Assembly: GCA_020171895.1 (NCBI GenBank)
Contig: JAIVAN010000003.1
Coordinates: 124,001 to 188,000, forward strand
Length of the DNA stretch: 64,000 bases
Origin: Bacillus timonensis
GTDB taxonomy: Bacteria > Bacillota > Bacilli > Bacillales > Bacillaceae_L
Reading direction: 5' to 3'
A model generated the notes under the pieces. That model did not search any database. It was not told the DNA's origin and saw only the letters and a list, made by a program, of their open reading frames with translations. The position numbers and the translations under genes were made by a program. This document shows, piece by piece, positions 58,111 to 64,000 of this stretch; the stretch's first letter is position 1, and each line of letters opens with the position of its first letter.

Positions 58111-59439
58111 ATGGAAATGGATGCAGTCGTACTCAGTAGAATGCTCACGTCATTGACGCTTGCGTTTCATATTATTTTTGCAACAATTGGTGTAGGTGTT
58201 CCTGTTATGATATCAATTGCTGAATTTATAGGAATAAAACGAAATGATCCGCACTATCTACTACTTGCAAGAAGGTGGACACGTGGCTTTGTAATCACTG
58301 TAGCAGTAGGAGTCGTAACAGGCACCTGTATAGGATTACAATTATCGTTGTTATGGCCAAGTTTTATGCAAATTGCAGGGCAAGTGATTAGTTTACCTTT
58401 ATTTATGGAAACATTTGCGTTTTTCTTTGAAGCTATTTTTCTAGGAATTTACCTTTACACATGGGATCGATTTAAAAAACCAATCTACCATTGGTTGTTA
58501 ACAATTCCAATTATGATAGGTTCTTCAGCGTCAGCTTTCTTTATTACAACTGTCAATGCTTTTATGAATACACCACAGGGATTTACTTTAGAAAATGGTG
58601 TAATTACAAATATACAGCCGTTAGTTGCGATGTTTAACCCTGCTACGCCAACAAAAGTTTTACACGTATTGTCATCAGCTTACTTAACTTCAGCCTTTGT
58701 GTTAGCATCACTTACTGCTTTCTTTATTTTAAAAGGTAAACGAAGTGAATATTATAAAAAAGCACTAACATTAACGTTGACAGCTAGCTTCATTTTCTCA
58801 ATTGCAACAGCCCTAATAGGGGACTTTTCGGCAAAGTTTTTAGCAGAATATCAACCTGAAAAACTTGCTGCTGCAGAATGGCATTTTGAAACAGAAGAAG
58901 GAGCGGACTTAATTCTCTTTGGTATACTAGATGACGAAAAAAATATTAAGTATGAAATCCGAATACCGAAAGCACTTAGCTTCTTAGCGTATAGTGATTT
59001 TAATGCAAAGGTGACGGGATTGAATGAAATTCCAAAGGATGAACAACCACCGCTGTGGATTCACTATTTATTTGATTTAATGGTTACAATTGGGATATAT
59101 ACAACGGTTATTTCATTTATTTATCTCGTTTTAAACAGGTGGAAAAAATCTGCCACATCGAATAGATTCTTACTTTGGGCAGTCGTAGCAGGTGGTCCAT
59201 TATCAATGCTTGCTATTGAATTTGGATGGATATTTGCTGAAGTTGGTAGACAACCTTGGATATTAAGAGGGTATATGAAAGTATCTGAAGGGGCTACAAC
59301 TTCTGATTATGTCGGACTAATGTTCGTGATATTTTCAATTCTTTATCTATTTTTGGCTTGGATAAGTACATCGGTGTTAATAAAAATGTTTAAAAATAAT
59401 TCACCGGAAGATGAATTAATGTACCGAGTACAAAAATAA
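58111..59439 (+). CDS. cydA: Cytochrome bd-type quinol oxidase subunit I (CioA/YthA-like)
   Basis: The 442-residue membrane subunit has nine helices. Heme ligand His20 lies in LAFHIIF, and the EFGWIFAEVGRQPW segment carries the GRQPW motif. The quinol-binding loop is short, as in cyanide-insensitive CioA and in YthA, in contrast to the longer CydA. It oxidises menaquinol and reduces oxygen at low tension. A second bd oxidase elsewhere in the genome would be expected if this is YthA. Upstream is a Rex-like box, so expression should rise under oxygen limitation. Confidence 0.92.
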   Translation: MEMDAVVLSRMLTSLTLAFHIIFATIGVGVPVMISIAEFIGIKRNDPHYLLLARRWTRGFVITVAVGVVTGTCIGLQLSLLWPSFMQIAGQVISLPLFMETFAFFFEAIFLGIYLYTWDRFKKPIYHWLLTIPIMIGSSASAFFITTVNAFMNTPQGFTLENGVITNIQPLVAMFNPATPTKVLHVLSSAYLTSAFVLASLTAFFILKGKRSEYYKKALTLTLTASFIFSIATALIGDFSAKFLAEYQPEKLAAAEWHFETEEGADLILFGILDDEKNIKYEIRIPKALSFLAYSDFNAKVTGLNEIPKDEQPPLWIHYLFDLMVTIGIYTTVISFIYLVLNRWKKSATSNRFLLWAVVAGGPLSMLAIEFGWIFAEVGRQPWILRGYMKVSEGATTSDYVGLMFVIFSILYLFLAWISTSVLIKMFKNNSPEDELMYRVQK

Positions 59440-59454
59440 TAAGGAGAGGTTTTT

Positions 59455-60468
59455 ATGGAAATTCAAATTATCGGAATAACTGTTCTTTGGTTGTTTTTAT
59501 ACGGGTATCTAATTGTAGCATCAATTGATTTTGGAGCAGGATTTTTTGCCTACTACGGAAAGATTACGAACAGGGAGCATATCATTAACAAAATTATTAG
59601 TCGGTACTTATCTCCAGTATGGGAAGTAACAAACGTTTTTTTCGTTTTCTTCTTTGTCGGATTAATTGGGTTCTTTCCTGACACTGCCTATTATTATGGA
59701 ACAGCATTGCTTATTCCAGGAAGTGTCGCACTAATCTTATTGGTCATACGAGGATCATTTTACGCATTTGGTAACTATGGTTCCAAGGAGAATCGCTTTT
59801 ACACATTTCTATATGGAGCAACAGGACTATTAATCCCTGCATCGCTTTCAACAGCGTTAACAATCTCAGAGGGTGGATTTATTGAAGAACGTAATGGCAC
59901 TGTCGTATTCTTAGCAAAAGAGCTATTCACGAACCCTTACTCTTGGAGTGTAGTCATCTTAGCTATTGTGTCGGTGTTATTTATTAGTGCATCTTTTCTT
60001 ACTTATTATGCACATCGTGCAAATGATCAAAATGCGTTAGCGTTATTACGGAAATTTGCACTTTTTTGGAGCCCGCCTACAATAATGGCAAGTTTACTTG
60101 TTTTTATTTCATTACGAGAGCATAATGTAAGACACTTTAATAATATGGTAGATATATGGTGGATGTTTGGCCTATCCTTGCTATGCTTTATACTAGCATC
60201 TTGGTTTATCTATTCTAAGAGATATTATGGATCGGCGTTTATCCTAGTCATGCTCCAATTTTTCTTCGCTTTCTTTGGCTATGGAGCGTCACACCTTCCA
60301 TACATTTTAGACCCTTACATTACAATCTATTCTGGTTATACAAATGAAACAATGGGAATTACATTAGTGGTTGTATTCATTGCAGGCTTATTCTTATTAA
60401 TTCCTTCAATGATTTTACTATTAAGACTATTCCTATTCGATGCAGATTACGTAAAAGGAAATAAATAA
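59455..60468 (+). CDS. cydB: Cytochrome bd-type quinol oxidase subunit II
   Basis: The 337-residue membrane subunit has eight to nine helices. It has the CydB start VLWLFLYGYLIVASIDFGAG, the SPVWEVTNVFFVFFFVG segment and a C-terminal YSGYTNETMG. It stabilises hemes b595 and d in subunit I. The gene follows cydA by 15 nt with AAGGAGAGG. No cydC, cydD or cydX gene was recognised next to it. Two intergenic repeats follow instead of a clear terminator. Confidence 0.92.
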   Translation: MEIQIIGITVLWLFLYGYLIVASIDFGAGFFAYYGKITNREHIINKIISRYLSPVWEVTNVFFVFFFVGLIGFFPDTAYYYGTALLIPGSVALILLVIRGSFYAFGNYGSKENRFYTFLYGATGLLIPASLSTALTISEGGFIEERNGTVVFLAKELFTNPYSWSVVILAIVSVLFISASFLTYYAHRANDQNALALLRKFALFWSPPTIMASLLVFISLREHNVRHFNNMVDIWWMFGLSLLCFILASWFIYSKRYYGSAFILVMLQFFFAFFGYGASHLPYILDPYITIYSGYTNETMGITLVVVFIAGLFLLIPSMILLLRLFLFDADYVKGNK

Positions 60469-60533
60469 TTGCAATCTACCACGAGATCAATCTTTTGTTA
60501 CATTATAAAATGGTGAACTCTACTATATTATAT

Positions 60534-60694
60534 GTGTTAACCGTAGTGGAAGGACCGAGACTCCTGCGGGAGATGCGCTGGACTGGAGACCCCACAGGCG
60601 AAGCCGAGGAGGCTCCAGGAGCGCCCCGCGGAAAGCGAGGTTCCTGCAACGGAGGTTAACATCCCATATACAGTGTCGTATTTTCAGTGTAGAC
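60534..60694. repeat. GC-rich intergenic repeat, copy C
   Basis: The core at 60534-60662 runs from GTGTTAACCG to GGTTAACAT. Over about 100 nt it is almost identical to copy D: the blocks GGACCGAGACTCCTGCGGG, GGACTGGAGACCCCACAGG and GGAGGCTCCAGGAGCGCC are all shared. The right flank CAGTGTCGTATTTTCAGTG continues directly into copy D. It lies in the 554-nt gap between cydB and ktrC. Confidence 0.88.
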
Positions 60695-60935
60695 TTCCAT
60701 GCAATGTGAGAATTGCACCATGGTGAATGAAAATGTTTTTTTGTTATTAGAATGTTGTATCCAAATATTCATGCGTGTTAACCGAAGTGGAAGGACCGAG
60801 ACTCCTGCGGGAGATGCGCTGGACTGGAGACCCCACAGGCGAAGCCGAGGAGGCTCCAGGAGCGCCCCGCGGAAAGCGAGGTTCCTGCAACGAAGGTTAA
60901 CACCCCACATACAGCGTCGTATTTTCAGGGTAGCC
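60695..60935. repeat. GC-rich intergenic repeat, copy D
   Basis: The core at 60775-60903 is preceded by the ATGCAA...TTGCACCATGG flank and followed by CGTATTTTCAGGGTAGCC, both also found in copies A and B. With copy C it forms a tandem pair with a period of 241 nt. The internal inverted segments suggest a strongly folded RNA or DNA. No coding function is supported. Confidence 0.88.
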
Positions 60936-61022
60936 CAATTATAAAAAGAAAGATTTAAATTTCGCTTTTTTATGGTAAAATCGAACTGAACGTTTTATGA
61001 AGGTAAATTGGGGGTATTCCTA

Positions 61023-61685
61023 GTGAAAAAAGAATTTGCTGTAATTGGTCTTGGACGATTTGGGGGCAGTATTTGTCGCGCACTCAGTGAAGACGGTATG
61101 GAAGTAATGGCAATGGACCTTGATGAGGATAAGGTCAACCAATTCTCAACAATTGCCTCACATGCAGTCGTTGGAGATTCAACAGATGAAATGGTGCTAA
61201 AAAGTATCGGAATACGTAACTTTGATCATGTTATTGTTGCGATAGGTGATAATATCCAAGCAAGTATCTTAACTACACTAATTTTAAAAGAATTAGGTGT
61301 AAAACATATTACAGTTAAAGCACAAAATGACTACCATGAAAAAGTACTAAGTAAAATAGGAGCAGACCAAATTGTTCACCCTGAACGAGATATGGGAAAA
61401 CGTATTGCTCACAACATCATCTCTAATAACGTCTTGGATTATTTAGAGTTATCAGATGAACATAGTATTGTCGAAATAGTCGCGAGTGGTAGAATGGATG
61501 GGAATTCTTTAATTGAATTAGATATTCGTGCGAAGTACGGAATCAACATCGTTGCGATAAAAAGAGGAAAAGATATTATTGTTTCACCTCTTGCTATGGA
61601 AATTATTAAGAAGGGTGACATCCTTATCGTTATTGGTGCAGATACAGATATCAATCGATTCGAAAAGAATTTAGTAGAAGAATAA
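61023..61685 (+). CDS. ktrC: KtrC potassium channel regulatory subunit (RCK)
   Basis: The 220-residue RCK protein has an N-terminal Rossmann domain (AVIGLGRFGGSICRAL, residues 5-20, then GDSTDEMVLKSIGI) and a C-terminal RCK_C domain (about 135-218) that binds c-di-AMP in relatives. It gates the KtrD potassium pore, whose gene is not in this window. GTG at 61023 gives the normal start MKKEFAVIG and follows GGGGGT; TTG at 61008 is less likely. The neighbours rnjA and rpoY are the same as in B. subtilis. Confidence 0.94.
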   Translation: MKKEFAVIGLGRFGGSICRALSEDGMEVMAMDLDEDKVNQFSTIASHAVVGDSTDEMVLKSIGIRNFDHVIVAIGDNIQASILTTLILKELGVKHITVKAQNDYHEKVLSKIGADQIVHPERDMGKRIAHNIISNNVLDYLELSDEHSIVEIVASGRMDGNSLIELDIRAKYGINIVAIKRGKDIIVSPLAMEIIKKGDILIVIGADTDINRFEKNLVEE

Positions 61686-61696
61686 ATAGAAAGAAG

Positions 61697-61735
61697 AGCA
61701 CGTATAGATACTTGTATATATGTGCTTTTTTTGTT
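61697..61735 (+). terminator. Terminator of ktrC
   Basis: A 10-bp stem AGCACGTATA/TATATGTGCT with one G-U pair is followed by TTTTTTTG. Confidence 0.85.
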
Positions 61736-61739
61736 TTTA

Positions 61740-61778
61740 AAAAAGAAAAAGAGAGAATATCACTAAAGATATTCTCTC
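61740..61778 (-). terminator. Terminator of the rpoY-rnjA operon
   Basis: On the minus strand the 11-bp stem GAGAGAATATC/GATATTCTCTC is followed by TTTTTCTTTT. Confidence 0.85.
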
Positions 61779-61788
61779 TAAATATGAA

Positions 61789-63456
61789 TTAAACTTCCAT
61801 AATGATTGGTAAAATCATTGGTCGACGCTTTGTTTTTTCATATAAGAAAGGAGCTAATGTATCTGTAATTTCATTCTTAATTTCAGACCATTGTGTAGTT
61901 TTGCGCTCCATTACTTTGTTGAGATGTTTAGAAATTAAACTTTGAGCATCATTAATTAAGTCTCCAGATTCTCTCATATAAACAAATCCACGAGAAATTA
62001 GGTCAGGACCTGCAGAAATCTTAAAGTCCTTCATATTAATGCTTACGACAACAATAACAAGTCCTTCTTCGGAAAGGATTCGGCGATCTCTAAGAACAAT
62101 ATTTCCAATATCTCCGATACCACTTCCATCGATGTATACATTTCCAGAAGGGATTTTACCAGCGACAGAAGTTTCGTTCTCACCGAGTGCAAGAACTTCT
62201 CCGTTATCCATAATAAAACAGTTTTCTTCAAGTACACCACAATCAACTGCAAGCTTTGCATGCATCTTCTGCATACGATACTCACCGTGAATTGGCATAA
62301 AGTATTTAGGTTTCATTAGACGTAGCATAAGTTTTTGCTCTTCTTGTCCTCCGTGACCAGATGTGTGAATATCACTAAGTGAACCATGGATAACTTCAGC
62401 ACCTGCACGATATAGCATATTAATCGTACGGCTAACACTAATCGTGTTACCTGGAATTGGTGAAGAAGAAAATACAACTGTATCACCAGGGATAATTTGA
62501 ATTTGACGGTGTGTTCCATTTGCAATACGAGAAAGTGCTGCCATCGGTTCACCTTGACTACCAGTACATAAAATAACGACTTTATCAGCTGGCATGCGAT
62601 TAATTTGAGATGCGTCAATAAACGTATCTTTTGGACAACTAATATATCCAAGGTCATGGCCTATATTAATAGCTGCTTCCATACTTCTACCAAATACTGC
62701 TACTTTACGGTCGTTTAGGACTGCAGCTTCAACCACTTGCTGCAAACGATGGATATTAGATGCAAATGTAGCAAAAATAATTCTTCCATCAACTTTACGG
62801 AAAATATCGTGGATACTCTCACCAACACGTCGCTCTGACATTGTAAAATGAGGAATCTCACTATTCGTACTATCTGAAAGAAGGCAAAGCACACCATCCT
62901 TACCTATTTCAGCCATCTTTGTTAAGTTTGCTGGCTCTCCTACAGGAGTAAAATCAAACTTGAAATCACCTGTATGTACAACTTGTCCAGGTGGTGTTTT
63001 AACAACAATTCCGTATGAATCAGGAATACTATGTGTAGTTCTAAAGAAAGTAACTGATGTTTTTCTGAACTTAATTATATCTTCTTCTTTAATCTCAATT
63101 AATTTGGCTTGGCGAAGTAAACCGTGCTCCTCAAGTTTGTTACGAATAAGCCCTAGCGCTAATTTCCCACCATAAATAGGTATATTGATTTCTCTTAAAA
63201 GGTAAGGTATACCACCGATGTGGTCTTCATGTCCATGAGTGATAAAAAGACCTTTAATTTTATCAACGTTCTTAGTTAGGTAGCTATAATCAGGAATAAC
63301 ATAATCAATTCCTAATAATTCATCTTCAGGAAACTTTATTCCCGCATCAATTAATATAATTTCGTCTTGGAATTGAACACCATATGTGTTTTTACCAATT
63401 TCACCTAGTCCTCCTAGGGCGAATACAGCCGTTTGGTCGTTTTTAACAAATTTCAT
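61789..63456 (-). CDS. rnjA: Ribonuclease J1
   Basis: The 555-residue metallo-beta-lactamase RNase has [10 protein letters not shown] (His74, His76, Asp78, His79), the beta-CASP domain (about 205-375, with [13 protein letters not shown]), [14 protein letters not shown], and [12 protein letters not shown]-terminal domain ends at [10 protein letters not shown]. It is both an endonuclease and a 5'-3' exonuclease in mRNA decay and rRNA maturation. It lies 6 nt downstream of rpoY and is co-transcribed with it, as in B. subtilis. Confidence 0.97.
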   Translation of the reverse strand: MKFVKNDQTAVFALGGLGEIGKNTYGVQFQDEIILIDAGIKFPEDELLGIDYVIPDYSYLTKNVDKIKGLFITHGHEDHIGGIPYLLREINIPIYGGKLALGLIRNKLEEHGLLRQAKLIEIKEEDIIKFRKTSVTFFRTTHSIPDSYGIVVKTPPGQVVHTGDFKFDFTPVGEPANLTKMAEIGKDGVLCLLSDSTNSEIPHFTMSERRVGESIHDIFRKVDGRIIFATFASNIHRLQQVVEAAVLNDRKVAVFGRSMEAAINIGHDLGYISCPKDTFIDASQINRMPADKVVILCTGSQGEPMAALSRIANGTHRQIQIIPGDTVVFSSSPIPGNTISVSRTINMLYRAGAEVIHGSLSDIHTSGHGGQEEQKLMLRLMKPKYFMPIHGEYRMQKMHAKLAVDCGVLEENCFIMDNGEVLALGENETSVAGKIPSGNVYIDGSGIGDIGNIVLRDRRILSEEGLVIVVVSINMKDFKISAGPDLISRGFVYMRESGDLINDAQSLISKHLNKVMERKTTQWSEIKNEITDTLAPFLYEKTKRRPMILPIIMEV

Positions 63457-63462
63457 AAATTA

Positions 63463-63672
63463 TCATATCTCCAATACTTTATAGTCTTCATTTTGTTGTT
63501 CGTATTCTAAATGCGATCCTGTTACCTTTTGAATAAATTCAATATTAATATCACGCTCAATTAGTTTCTCTCTAACTTCGCGCTCAGATTCCGCTTCAAC
63601 ATAAACAGTTTTTGTCTTTTCTCTTACCGGAACCTCGTTAGCAAACTCTTGATAGTACACTTTAAAAACCAT
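63463..63672 (-). CDS. rpoY: RNA polymerase epsilon subunit RpoY (YkzG)
   Basis: The 69-residue protein has [25 protein letters not shown], then [21 protein letters not shown]. It is the small Firmicute RNA polymerase subunit that sits near the secondary channel region. ATG at 63672 with AAGGAGAG is the start; the open frame extends about 55 codons further upstream without a site and with a sequence unlike the family. The gene precedes rnjA, the universal arrangement in bacilli. Confidence 0.93.
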   Translation of the reverse strand: MVFKVYYQEFANEVPVREKTKTVYVEAESEREVREKLIERDINIEFIQKVTGSHLEYEQQNEDYKVLEI

Positions 63673-63717
63673 TACAAAATCTCTCCTTAACTTCCGAATG
63701 TTAGATTCGCTTTTTCT

Positions 63718-63749
63718 ATTATATAAAAAAATAACATGTTTTTCATGTT
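63718..63749 (-). promoter_or_regulatory. rpoY-rnjA promoter with palindrome in place of the -35 box
   Basis: On the minus strand a perfect TATAAT (63718-63723) follows the palindrome AACATG-N5-CATGTT (63733-63749), which covers the -35 position. No TTGACA-like hexamer is seen at the normal distance. An activator or repressor could bind here. Confidence 0.5.
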
Positions 63750-63863
63750 TTTTCTTCCAAACCATCCGATAATAACCATAAAGTGATTTATTTTTTGTAA
63801 AATTATCCTTGTTATCTATTTTAAACCATAATTCCAAAATAGGAAAATATATTATAAAAAAAT

Positions 63864-63901
63864 AAAAATATAAACAATGAGTCCTATTTTAACAGGACTC
63901 A
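63864..63901 (-). terminator. Terminator of the 23-residue peptide gene
   Basis: An 8-bp stem TGAGTCCT/AGGACTCA, 6 nt past the stop, is followed on the minus strand by TTGTTTATATTTTTATTTTT. Confidence 0.75.
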
Positions 63902-63907
63902 CTTTTC

Positions 63908-63979
63908 TTAAGCAATGGTCTTCTTTTTTAGCATGTCATTCCACTGTTTGATAAGTTTCTTTCTCAATTTTTGAAACAT
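63908..63979 (-). CDS. 23-residue cationic amphipathic peptide
   Basis: The minimal gene has an AAAAAGGAG site 10 nt before the ATG and its own terminator behind the stop. The product begins MFQKLRKKLIKQWNDML and has about eight Lys/Arg against one Asp. Hydrophobic residues at 2, 5, 9, 10, 13, 16 and 17 fall on one face of a helix. It could lie on the membrane or bind RNA or RNA polymerase. I know no family for it, and expression is inferred only from the signals around it. The promoter lies beyond the right edge. Confidence 0.55.
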   Translation of the reverse strand: MFQKLRKKLIKQWNDMLKKKTIA

Positions 63980-64000
63980 AATGATTCAACTCCTTTTTAG

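Noticed and set aside
63463-63837. 124-residue version of rpoY
   Set aside because: The extra 55 N-terminal residues have no start site and cross the promoter. ATG at 63672 with AAGGAGAG gives the normal 69-residue subunit.
1-64000. CRISPR arrays, tRNA or rRNA genes, prophage or insertion-sequence transposases
   Set aside because: Reading both strands showed no regularly spaced repeats, no cloverleaf or rRNA signature segments and no transposase or integrase motifs.

Overview
The window is a chromosomal segment of a low-GC, Gram-positive, endospore-forming Bacillus relative (Bacillaceae). Evidence: strong AGGAGG ribosome sites, frequent TTG and GTG starts, AT-rich intergenic DNA with Rho-independent terminators, and long synteny with my recollection of the Bacillus subtilis ykyB-ykuD...ykuE-ykuF-ykuI-ykuJ-ykuK-abbA-ykuL-ccpC-dapH-dapL-ykuS-ykuT-ykuU-ykuV block, then the yknUV-type ABC pair and the ktrC-rnjA-rpoY cluster. 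No rRNA, tRNA, CRISPR array, transposase or phage gene was seen.

Layout. 0-5.8 kb: end of a receiver-domain protein, an HD hydrolase, YkyB, an HD-GYP c-di-GMP phosphodiesterase, a PadR-controlled MFS exporter and the L,D-transpeptidase YkuD. 5.8-35.4 kb: about 30 kb that lies between ykuD and ykuE, which are neighbours in B. subtilis. It holds ppx-ppk, a Gly/Tyr-rich small protein, two Fluc fluoride channel genes, a GGDEF-EAL protein and two divergent purine-related operons. 35.5-43.4 kb: ykuE, fadH/ykuF, ykuI, small genes, ykuJ, ykuK, abbA. 43.5-49 kb: darB/ykuL, three transport genes, a VOC protein and ccpC. 49-54 kb: dapH-dapL, ykuS, ykuT, ykuU, ykuV. 54-64 kb: heterodimeric ABC exporter, cytochrome bd oxidase under a Rex-like box, KtrC, RNase J1, RpoY, and a 23-residue peptide gene.

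The centrepiece is at 13.4-35.4 kb. The leftward operon encodes xanthine dehydrogenase (2Fe-2S, FAD and Mo subunits plus MobA-like and XdhC-like maturation factors), a purine permease and adenine deaminase: adenine to hypoxanthine to xanthine. The rightward operon (22.65-35.37 kb) encodes a bacterial microcompartment (BMC): three hexamer shell proteins, one pentamer vertex protein, a BMC flavoprotein, and a 323-residue protein that I read as two strongly diverged BMC folds behind a possible encapsulation helix. Its enzymes are a cyclic amidohydrolase, an isochorismatase-type carbamoyl hydrolase, a prenyl-FMN synthase (UbiX) with a UbiD decarboxylase, an altered adenine-deaminase-like protein, a cyclase-family hydrolase, a DUF1989 protein, an M20 amidohydrolase and an ATZ/TRZ deaminase. 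There is no aldehyde dehydrogenase, alcohol dehydrogenase or phosphotransacylase, so it is not a classical aldehyde metabolosome.

The order and chemistry of these enzymes match, step for step, the classical clostridial xanthine breakdown route: xanthine, 4-ureido-5-imidazolecarboxylate, 4-amino-5-imidazolecarboxylate, 4-aminoimidazole, 4-imidazolone, formiminoglycine, glycine plus formate. No uricase or allantoin gene is present in the window. My inference is that this is a purine-to-glycine microcompartment that shields labile aminoimidazole and imidazolone intermediates. No individual substrate assignment is proven by sequence alone.

Four copies of a GC-rich, roughly 130-190 bp palindromic intergenic repeat bounded by GTTAAC ends lie at 10.2, 46.9, 60.6 and 60.8 kb.
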